Source: Bacteroidales bacterium (lineage in GTDB: Bacteria > Bacteroidota > Bacteroidia > Bacteroidales > VadinHA17). Taken from it: DNA of 5,516 bases. The translations under genes were made by a program, and so were the position numbers. How positions within the stretch are numbered: position 1 is the first letter of the stretch; the number at the start of each line of letters is the position of its first letter. Below are positions 1 to 5,247 of this stretch, one piece after another. The stretch is taken from positions 27,124 through 32,639 of the forward strand of contig PMNJ01000188.1 in the NCBI GenBank assembly GCA_003162595.1, given 5' to 3'. The notes under the pieces are model-generated. The model saw only the letters and a program-made list of their open reading frames with translations, made no database searches and was not told the origin of the DNA.

Positions 1-464
1 GAATGATGTTCAGTATGTGTTAAGAAAACAACCGGACGTTTGTCATTAGGAATGTCCTTACAGTTTTTATAATTTCCATGGGAATAAGAACAGAACTTAA
101 TTGCCTGTTCAGGAACCTTTAAACCAAGAAGTCTCTGAAACTTTGCAATTGCCGAGGTCATTCCTGTTCCTGTGAAGATCAAAATATCATTATCATTGGC
201 ATTTACGTGGCGCTTAACTATTTTCTGTGCGAGATGATATGCATCTGTCATTGCTTTCCCGGTAGAGGTTGATTCAGAGTGGGTGTTACCTACCATAGGG
301 CCAATGTCATCAGTAATCCTGTTTTCGATTGGTCTGTAAAGCCTTCCGCTGGCTATCCAGTCAGCATAAATAAGTTTTCTGTTCCCAAATGGTGTCACTA
401 TCTCTTCGTCAATTCCGATAATATTTTTGCGGTAGTGATCAAAGTATATTTCAAGATCAGACAT
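1..464 (-). CDS. Class V PLP-dependent aminotransferase / cysteine-desulfurase-like protein (3' end outside window)
   Basis: The minus strand from an ATG at 464 to the window edge is open for 154 codons and reads as the N-terminal part of a fold-type I, class V aminotransferase (NifS/SufS-like superfamily). Visible landmarks are an entry strand with YADWIASGRLYRPIE (about residues 33-47), the GNTHSESTSTG segment (59-69) that corresponds to the GN-HS region of cysteine desulfurases, the phosphate-binding-type TGTGMTSAI loop (98-106), and HTEHHS at the truncated end (150-155), which holds the His that stacks on the cofactor ring. The PLP-binding Lys and the C-terminal domain lie beyond the window, so desulfurase, lyase or aminotransferase activity cannot be separated. 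The start is fixed by an in-frame TAA three codons upstream. It has no Shine-Dalgarno sequence, as is usual in Bacteroidota. It is transcribed divergently from the rest of the window. Confidence 0.85.
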   Translation of the reverse strand, partial: MSDLEIYFDHYRKNIIGIDEEIVTPFGNRKLIYADWIASGRLYRPIENRITDDIGPMVGNTHSESTSTGKAMTDAYHLAQKIVKRHVNANDNDILIFTGTGMTSAIAKFQRLLGLKVPEQAIKFCSYSHGNYKNCKDIPNDKRPVVFLTHTEHH

Positions 465-497
465 ATATCGTTATTTTAAAACAGAAGAAATAGATGG

Positions 498-505
498 CAA
501 AGGTA
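498..505 (-). promoter_or_regulatory. Candidate Bacteroidota -7 promoter element for the minus-strand aminotransferase
   Basis: Read on the minus strand these bases are TACCTTTG, an exact match to the Bacteroidota sigma-factor -7 consensus TAnnTTTG. It lies about 34 bp ahead of the ATG at 464, which would give a leader of roughly 25-30 nt. The -33 region is T-rich but lacks a clear TTTG, so the call rests on the -7 element and its position. Confidence 0.45.
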
Positions 506-619
506 ATCCTTTCTATTGAAAAAAAAGAGACGCTGGATGCAACGTTTCTGATTAAAATTCTCAAGAAATGGTATGTTTTAGGTAAATAATATCTGTGAGC
601 CTTCTCCACCTGCATGTGC

Positions 620-670
620 ATAAAATTCACCAATAGTGAGAATGCCGCTATATCATTCAGAGAATTTTAT
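620..670. repeat. 9-bp inverted repeat with 33-bp spacer
   Basis: ATAAAATTC at 620-628 is perfectly complementary in reverse to GAATTTTAT at 662-670. It could be a protein-binding site or a weak stem in a leader transcript. It is AT-rich and could arise by chance in this composition, and no T-tract follows directly, so a terminator is unlikely. Confidence 0.3.
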
Positions 671-804
671 TCCAGGAAGGCGATACGTTTTTTTTGTTCA
701 TTTTTGTTTTGTGTTTCCAGAAATTTATTAAATTGATAGGGGAAAATTGATTAATAATTCGTCATTACACATTAACTAATTTAAATTACTTTAAATTTTT
801 AGCT

Positions 805-1143
805 ATGGAAAAACTCATTGCATGTTGCGGATTAAACTGTGCCACCTGTGAGGCAAGAATTGCAACAGTTAAAAACGATGATGAACTCAGAAAGATAACT
901 GCGGAAAAGTGGAAAACACTTTATAATGTACCTGATATGTCACCGGCTTTGATAAACTGCACCGGATGCAGGGAGGAAGGGGTGAAGTTAGGACATTGGA
1001 GCATGTGCCAGATCAGAGTTTGTGCCACCTCAAAAGGATTTAAAACATGTGGAGAATGCAAGGATCTGGAAGAATGCAGTATAATTTCGGGAGTTCTTAA
1101 GTACTCACCCGAAGCTCTTTTAAATCTGAGGAGCCAGAATTAA
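805..1143 (+). CDS. DUF3795 domain protein, small cysteine-rich putative metal/Fe-S-binding protein
   Basis: The 112-residue product fits the DUF3795 family in length and pattern. It opens with the family hallmark CCGLNCATC (Cys7, 8, 12, 15), followed by CTGC (Cys52, 55), then Cys68, Cys73, CGEC (Cys82, 85) and Cys91. This makes 11 cysteines in about 10% of the protein, in paired spacings that suggest metal or iron-sulfur binding. The metal is not established for the family, and no enzymatic role is known to me. There is no signal peptide or membrane segment, so it should be cytoplasmic. The start is the first ATG behind a very AT-rich leader without a Shine-Dalgarno sequence. The gene appears complete: its C-terminus (YSPEALLNLRSQN) resembles the usual end of the family. 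It stands alone; the next intact gene begins 220 bp downstream, after a pseudogene fragment. Confidence 0.88.
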   Translation: MEKLIACCGLNCATCEARIATVKNDDELRKITAEKWKTLYNVPDMSPALINCTGCREEGVKLGHWSMCQIRVCATSKGFKTCGECKDLEECSIISGVLKYSPEALLNLRSQN

Positions 1144-1145
1144 TT

Positions 1146-1279
1146 ATGCAACGGGTAAATTCAATCGGAGAAAGCTGGCACTCAGCGCCAATGTGTGTAC
1201 AGACACACACTATAGGAATGGACTAACCCCGAGTTGGGTCGATTTTGCTGTTGGTTTCCGATGTGTGAAAGATAAATAA
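1146..1279 (+). pseudogene. Frameshifted C-terminal remnant of a formylglycine-generating-enzyme (SUMF1/FGE-sulfatase) family protein
   Basis: Two adjacent frames together resemble the end of the SUMF1-type domain. In the first frame (1149 to about 1211) one reads QRVNSIGESWHSAPMCVQTH, which corresponds to the RV-RGGSW segment and the following Cys region. In the second frame (1214-1279) one reads RNGLTPSWVDF, then AVGFRCVKDK and a TAA stop; GFRCV near the stop is the family's terminal signature. The frames differ by two bases at an ACACACAC run (1203-1210). Removing one AC unit joins them in frame through THYRNG, so a dinucleotide slippage event is the likely lesion. The rest of the protein (normally well over 200 residues) is absent, and the fragment begins right after the DUF3795 stop. 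It is therefore a decayed leftover, not a gene. The family assignment rests on short motifs only. Confidence 0.6.
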
Positions 1280-1363
1280 AGGTTAAATAAATCTTATCAA
1301 AAATTAAGGTTATTTTCTTTGAAATGGCTGTTAATAAATTGAAATTGATAAATTCATATTATC

Positions 1364-1795
1364 ATGTCTGAAAATGAAAAAGTGATTCTTTCTGACAAAT
1401 CAGTAATCCCAACTGACGATTATATTTTTTCGATTATTGGGGAAAGAAAAATTCATTGGGTAACGATTATGAAATATTTGTCTGAAAACTATCCCGATGC
1501 CGCAGGAAGCTGGAATTATTATAATGACGGCAAACAATGGTTGTTCAAACTAGTACGTAAAAAGAAAACAGTTTTTTGGTCCAGTATATTAACTGATACG
1601 TTTCGGATTACCTTCTATCTCGGGAACAAAGCTGAAACCATAATTGAAAACAGCAATCTTCCTCAGAGTGTAAAAGAAGAATTCAAAACGGCAAAAAGAT
1701 ATGGTTTAATCAGGCCTGTCACCTTTGTAATAAAGGATAAAACGGATGTCGATAATGTACTGAAAATGATTGATATAAAGAGTAAACTTAAATAG
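1364..1795 (+). CDS. DUF3788 domain protein of unknown function
   Basis: The 143-residue protein matches the DUF3788 family in length and conserved pattern. It has an IHWVTIMKYL segment near residue 30, then GSWNYYNDGKQWLFKLVRKKKTVFW (about 48-72, the most characteristic part), FRITFYLGNKAETII (about 80-94), and a C-terminal IRPVTFVIKDKTDVDNVLKMIDIKSKL. The family is small and cytoplasmic, and its biochemical role is not known to me. Its fold is probably alpha/beta with an aromatic-lined pocket, but that is inference. There is no signal peptide and no cysteine motif. The leader is AT-rich and has no Shine-Dalgarno sequence. The stop is only 2 bp from the next ATG, so it is almost certainly co-transcribed with the peroxidase gene. 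Confidence 0.85.
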   Translation: MSENEKVILSDKSVIPTDDYIFSIIGERKIHWVTIMKYLSENYPDAAGSWNYYNDGKQWLFKLVRKKKTVFWSSILTDTFRITFYLGNKAETIIENSNLPQSVKEEFKTAKRYGLIRPVTFVIKDKTDVDNVLKMIDIKSKLK

Positions 1796-1797
1796 AA

Positions 1798-2298
1798 ATG
1801 CCAAAGAAAAAAATGGATAATAATTTTTATCAATTAACCGCAAAATCCCTTCAGGGTAAAGAGATTGGCATGGATACTTATAAGGGGAAAGTTGTCCTGG
1901 TGGTAAATACTGCAAGCAAATGCGGGTTTACACCTCAGTATGAGGGACTGGAAACCCTTTATAAGAATTATACCGATCAGGGATTGGTCATTCTTGGGTT
2001 TCCATGTAACCAATTCGGAAATCAGGAACCAGGTACTGAAAAGGAAATATCAGAGGGATGCCTTATAAATTATGGCGTCTCTTTCCCAATGTTCTCAAAA
2101 ATTGAAGTGAATGGCACAAATGCCCATCCGATATATAAATTTTTGAAAGACAAGTTACCGGGTTTTTTAGGGAAAAGAATAAAATGGAATTTCACTAAAT
2201 TTCTTATTGACCGCACCGGTGTCCCTGTGAAAAGATTCTCTTCATCAACAGTGCCTGAAAAACTGGTTGAGGACATTGAGAAACTTTTAAAAAGCTGA
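1798..2298 (+). CDS. gpx: Glutathione peroxidase family thiol peroxidase (cysteine type)
   Basis: The 166-residue protein is a full-length, non-selenium member of the glutathione peroxidase family with a thioredoxin fold, reducing H2O2 and organic hydroperoxides in the cytoplasm. The peroxidatic cysteine is Cys42 in NTASKCGFTPQY. The rest of the catalytic tetrad is Gln76 (FGNQEPG) and Trp130-Asn131 (KWNFTKFLID). The FPCNQFG motif is at 68-74. Cys88 in the following helix sits near where thioredoxin-dependent members carry their resolving cysteine, so electrons probably come from thioredoxin rather than glutathione; Cys70 is an alternative. No signal peptide is present. I chose the ATG at 1798, 2 bp after the DUF3788 stop; the ATG at 1813 (residue 6) would also leave the domain intact. 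The tight spacing indicates an operon with the DUF3788 gene. No convincing terminator follows. Confidence 0.95.
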   Translation: MPKKKMDNNFYQLTAKSLQGKEIGMDTYKGKVVLVVNTASKCGFTPQYEGLETLYKNYTDQGLVILGFPCNQFGNQEPGTEKEISEGCLINYGVSFPMFSKIEVNGTNAHPIYKFLKDKLPGFLGKRIKWNFTKFLIDRTGVPVKRFSSSTVPEKLVEDIEKLLKS

Positions 2299-2384
2299 TT
2301 TCATTTTGCCTTTCGCCTTTCTATACGTATAAATACCCCTAATAAATAGGCTTTAAGCTTCTTTTCCCCTCTTTATGCACAAGT

Positions 2385-2392
2385 TATCTTTG
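2385..2392 (+). promoter_or_regulatory. Bacteroidota-type -7 promoter element of the hdr-like operon
   Basis: TATCTTTG is an exact match to the Bacteroidota -7 consensus TAnnTTTG. A TTTC at 2363-2366, 18 bp upstream, is one base off the TTTG -33 element. Transcription would start near 2399, giving a leader of about 30 nt before the ATG at 2430. The site lies in the only sizeable gap (131 bp) between the peroxidase gene and the four Hdr-like genes, which supports an independent transcription unit. Confidence 0.6.
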
Positions 2393-2429
2393 TTTTAAAA
2401 TATTAATAATTCTCATTTTAATCAGGCTG

Positions 2430-3137
2430 ATGGGAAAACTGTACGATCTGCTGCTGGAAGATGTAAGGTTTGAGGAAGGACTGAATGCATGTATGAACTG
2501 CGGCGTATGTACTGCTATCTGCCCGGCTGCCGAGTTCTATATTTACGATCCCAGAAAAATAGTTGACGATGTTCAGACTAAGGATGATGAAAAAATAACT
2601 GAACTTTTAAAATCAGAAACAATCTGGTATTGTGGCGAATGTATGTCATGCAAAACAAGATGTCCCCGTGGTAACGCTCCGGGATTGATAATTATGGCAT
2701 TGCGATCGCTTTCGCAGGATCTCGGATTTTTTACAGAATCCGAAAAAGGAAGACAGCAGCTGGCTCTGAAAAGGACGGTAGGCCATTGGATGATTACATA
2801 CGGTTATTGTCTTTATCTCGAAGGAGTAGGTACGTCAATGCATCCCGAACAGGGGCCTGTCTGGGATTGGATTCAGGATAACTGGAAAGAGGTGTTTAAA
2901 AAAATGGGAGCAAACTACCAGGGTGATGGACCGGGGATATTGAGGAGAATTCCTGAAGAGGCGATGGATGAGATCAGGGAGATTTTTAAGGTTACCGGAG
3001 GGATGAGAAGATTTGAGAATATTGAGGAGTTTTCAAAGAAAAAAGCAAAAGAGTTAAATATGCAATTGGATGATGGTATTGAAAATGAATACTTCCAGCA
3101 TATTTATAAAACTAATAATGGTTCTCACACAAGATAA
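2430..3137 (+). CDS. hdrC: HdrC-like 4Fe-4S dicluster protein (first HdrC of the operon)
   Basis: The 235-residue protein resembles heterodisulfide reductase subunit C, the electron-relay subunit that passes electrons between HdrA and HdrB. Two complete 4Fe-4S motifs are visible: CMNCGVCTAICP (Cys21, 24, 27, 31) and CGECMSCKTRCP (Cys68, 71, 74, 78). They are separated by a helical segment containing YDPRKIV, also typical of HdrC. After the ferredoxin domain comes a long C-terminal extension of about 150 residues with HPEQGPVWDW (about 138-147) and an acidic helical tail; I recall similar extensions in HdrC1 proteins of sulfur-oxidation Hdr-like complexes. There are no membrane helices, unlike the HdrE/DsrM-type partners, so the complex should be soluble. 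It starts the operon behind TATCTTTG, with no Shine-Dalgarno sequence, and is 12 bp ahead of the HdrB-like gene. Confidence 0.88.
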   Translation: MGKLYDLLLEDVRFEEGLNACMNCGVCTAICPAAEFYIYDPRKIVDDVQTKDDEKITELLKSETIWYCGECMSCKTRCPRGNAPGLIIMALRSLSQDLGFFTESEKGRQQLALKRTVGHWMITYGYCLYLEGVGTSMHPEQGPVWDWIQDNWKEVFKKMGANYQGDGPGILRRIPEEAMDEIREIFKVTGGMRRFENIEEFSKKKAKELNMQLDDGIENEYFQHIYKTNNGSHTR

Positions 3138-3149
3138 AATATTCACGAG

Positions 3150-4211
3150 ATGATACTTGAAGGGAAAAAAGCTGTTTGGAACGATTATCAGAAAGAGATT
3201 GCTGATGATAAATATTATTATGTGAGAAGCTGTGTAAGACAGAATTTCTTTCCGGGATCAGAAACAGCATTCCTAAAAATCATGCGCGAGGAGCTTAATA
3301 AGGATGTGTATGAGCACCCTTGTCATACATCCTGCACCGGTATAGTTTATCATAGTGATTTAGTACCTGTTGAGACAACGATGACGGTTGTTGCGCGGCA
3401 GTTTGCCCTTATGACTGAAGCAGGATATGAAAACCTTATGCCATCATGTATCACCTCTTTTGGATTATACACCGAGATTCTGGATACCTGGCATCATTTC
3501 CCGGAAGTTGAAGAAAAAGTCAGACTACAACTGAAAAAAGCAACCGGAAGGGAATTCAAAAAACCAAAAAATCTGGCACACGCTAGTGATGTGATCTTTA
3601 AATTCAGAAAAGAGATTGGTGCAAAAGCAAAATATAAACTTATAAATAAAGAAACGGGAGAACCTCTGAAAGTTGTCGATCATATCGGATGTCATTACGC
3701 CAAGATGTTCCCATCCAAAGGAGTCGGTGGTGCGGAATATCCCTATGTTCTTACCGGTATGATTGAAGAATGGGGCGGACAGATAATAGATTATCCTGAA
3801 AGAAGGCACTGTTGCGGATTTGGCTTCAGGCAGTATCTTGTTCAGGCAAACAGGGGTTTCTCTGTCGCTTGTTCAAAAGAAAAATTTGAATCTATGAAGC
3901 CGTTTAAACCCGATATGATAATTACAAACTGTCCCGGTTGTCCTATGTTCCTTGACAGATGGCAGTATGTTATAAATGAGATGGAGGGCAAACGATATGG
4001 TCAGAATGGAGAAGGAATTCCTGTATTTACCTATGAGGAGGTCGCAGGTATGGTTCTGGGTTATGATCCGTGGGAGTTAGGTCTTCAGATGCATCAGACA
4101 GACTGTGAACCTGTTCTTAATAAAATAGGAATTGATTATTCCCCTGAAGACAAATATAATCTCGATATAAGTCCTTCATATTCAAAGAAACATAACTTAA
4201 TAAATGTCTGA
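3150..4211 (+). CDS. hdrB: HdrB-like CCG-domain protein with a degenerate first CCG motif
   Basis: The 353-residue protein has the two-repeat layout of heterodisulfide reductase subunit B, whose CCG motifs bind noncubane iron-sulfur clusters at the disulfide site. The second repeat is complete: Cys181 (IGCHYAK), Cys221-Cys222-Gly (HCCGFG) and Cys261/Cys264 (NCPGCP), spaced C-X39-CC-X38-CXXC. The first repeat is altered: Cys28 (SCVRQNFFPGSE) is followed by HPCHTSCTG (Cys58, Cys62) where CCG is expected, and by SCITSFG (Cys100) in place of CXXC. It can therefore bind at most a different kind of cluster there. The C-terminal tail carries YDPWELGLQMHQ near residue 310. The short N-terminal extension contains aromatic residues but no transmembrane helix. 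The gene lies between HdrC- and HdrA-like genes with gaps of 12 and 6 bp, so it is translationally coupled or nearly so. The family is clear; the substrate is not. Confidence 0.88.
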   Translation: MILEGKKAVWNDYQKEIADDKYYYVRSCVRQNFFPGSETAFLKIMREELNKDVYEHPCHTSCTGIVYHSDLVPVETTMTVVARQFALMTEAGYENLMPSCITSFGLYTEILDTWHHFPEVEEKVRLQLKKATGREFKKPKNLAHASDVIFKFRKEIGAKAKYKLINKETGEPLKVVDHIGCHYAKMFPSKGVGGAEYPYVLTGMIEEWGGQIIDYPERRHCCGFGFRQYLVQANRGFSVACSKEKFESMKPFKPDMIITNCPGCPMFLDRWQYVINEMEGKRYGQNGEGIPVFTYEEVAGMVLGYDPWELGLQMHQTDCEPVLNKIGIDYSPEDKYNLDISPSYSKKHNLINV

Positions 4212-4217
4212 TTTTAA

Positions 4218-5243
4218 ATGGGTAAACATGTTGTAGTAATAGGCGGTGGTGTGGCAGGACTTGAAGTTGCCGGTCAGTTGTCAAAAATTGGATTTGAGGT
4301 GAGCCTGATTGAAAAGGATTCCAGGACTGGCGGACACCTGAATAAATGGTATAGACTCTTCCCCGACAGGAGGAGGAGCTCAGAGGTAAAGGAATACCTT
4401 AATGGAATCACTGCAAATAATGGAATTAACCTGATGACTGATACCTCGATTGAAAAGTTTAACAGGCACAAAGATCATTTTATAATTATTACGAGCGGAG
4501 GAAGAGAATTGATTGCAGATGCAGTAATTGTGGCAACAGGATTTGATCTCTTTAAAAGTGCAAGAAAAGAGGAATATGGTTATGGCATTTATGATAACGT
4601 AATTACCTCAGCTGATCTCGAAGAGATGTTTAGAAGAGGAGAGATTTCTTTAACAAATAATACCATACCGGAAAAAATTGGAATAATACATTGTGTAGGA
4701 TCACGCGATGAAAAAGTTGGTAATTTTTATTGCTCTAAATTGTGTTGTGTTACTGCAGTTAAACAGGCAATTGAGATAAGAGAATTTCTTCCGGAATCGA
4801 AAGTTTTCTGTTTCTATATGGATATGAGGATGGGTGGAGCATTATACGAGGAGCTTTACCGTGAAGCCCAGGAAAAATGGGGAGTAAGTTTCATCCGGGG
4901 TAAAGTATCGGAAGCAAGCGAAACGATTGACAACAAACTTTTAATTAAGGTAGAGGACACACTTGCAGGCAGACCGCTTAAAATGAAACTCGATTTGCTT
5001 GTGTTGATGGCAGGTATGGAGATGTCAGAAGGCGGGAAAAAAATAGCAGGTATTGGTGGCCTCAGAACGGGTGAAAACAGATTCTTTGCTGCAACTGACA
5101 ATCATTATGGCAGCAATAAAAGCAATATTGCAGGAGTATTTTATGCCGGAACATGTACAGCACCGATGAACATTACCGAAACAATTTCTCATGCGCGGGC
5201 AGCTGTGGTAGAAGTAATTGATTATCTTAAAGATAATAATTGA
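4218..5243 (+). CDS. hdrA: Compact HdrA-like FAD/iron-sulfur oxidoreductase
   Basis: The 341-residue protein corresponds to the thioredoxin-reductase-like core of heterodisulfide reductase subunit A. An N-terminal dinucleotide-binding loop, VVVIGGGVAGLEVA (5-18), with the acidic Glu32 and the GGHLNKW turn (38-44), binds FAD; VIVATGF (103-109) is the second FAD motif. Cys159, Cys172, Cys176 and Cys177 form C-X12-C-X3-CC, the ligand pattern of the unusual HdrA 4Fe-4S cluster near the flavin. The C-terminal GVFYAGTCTAPMNITETISHA (307-326) closes the FAD site. Methanogen HdrA is roughly twice as long. The N-terminal cluster domain and inserted or C-terminal ferredoxin domains are missing here, as in sulfur-oxidation HdrA and QmoA-type proteins. 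The function is probably flavin-based electron transfer, possibly bifurcation, with HdrC and HdrB partners. It begins 6 bp after the HdrB stop and ends 4 bp before the next start. Confidence 0.9.
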   Translation: MGKHVVVIGGGVAGLEVAGQLSKIGFEVSLIEKDSRTGGHLNKWYRLFPDRRRSSEVKEYLNGITANNGINLMTDTSIEKFNRHKDHFIIITSGGRELIADAVIVATGFDLFKSARKEEYGYGIYDNVITSADLEEMFRRGEISLTNNTIPEKIGIIHCVGSRDEKVGNFYCSKLCCVTAVKQAIEIREFLPESKVFCFYMDMRMGGALYEELYREAQEKWGVSFIRGKVSEASETIDNKLLIKVEDTLAGRPLKMKLDLLVLMAGMEMSEGGKKIAGIGGLRTGENRFFAATDNHYGSNKSNIAGVFYAGTCTAPMNITETISHARAAVVEVIDYLKDNN

Positions 5244-5247
5244 TAAT

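Larger units (their letters stand above)
465..804. other. Divergent intergenic region without a convincing gene
   Basis: This 340-bp stretch separates the minus-strand aminotransferase from the plus-strand DUF3795 gene, so it should carry promoters in both directions. It contains the minus-strand TACCTTTG element, a 9-bp inverted repeat (620-628 and 662-670), an 8-T run at 688-695 and a very AT-rich 730-800 segment directly before the DUF3795 start. I see no exact TAnnTTTG match for the plus-strand gene. No tRNA, rRNA or recognisable riboswitch was found. A short minus-strand open segment at 578-652 looks somewhat protein-like but is unrecognised and has no intact start. Confidence 0.6.

Noticed and set aside
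279..479. 66-codon plus-strand frame in the left part of the window.
   Set aside because: It is antisense to the aminotransferase coding sequence, whose motifs are clear, and its own product has no protein-like features.
494..589. Short plus-strand reading frame of 31 codons starting MAKVILSIEKKET.
   Set aside because: It has no recognisable family or ribosome-binding support, and its first codons coincide with the minus-strand promoter element TACCTTTG.
1164..1262. Apparent structured RNA: an outer stem (1164-1171 with 1255-1262) enclosing small hairpins at 1176-1190, 1192-1209 and 1226-1239.
   Set aside because: The stems are short, one includes a G-U pair, and the same bases are better explained as the frameshifted SUMF1-like coding remnant. 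The strongest hairpin is just the GT/AC dinucleotide runs.
1311..1321. TATTTTCTTTG ahead of the DUF3788 gene as a promoter.
   Set aside because: The eight bases ending in TTTG are TTTCTTTG, one mismatch from TAnnTTTG, and no -33 TTTG lies at the right distance. The position is plausible but too weak to list.
2350..2370. GCTTTAAGC followed by T/C-rich sequence as a terminator after the peroxidase gene.
   Set aside because: The stem is only four base pairs with a one-base loop and is followed by a mixed T/C run, so it is not a credible intrinsic terminator.
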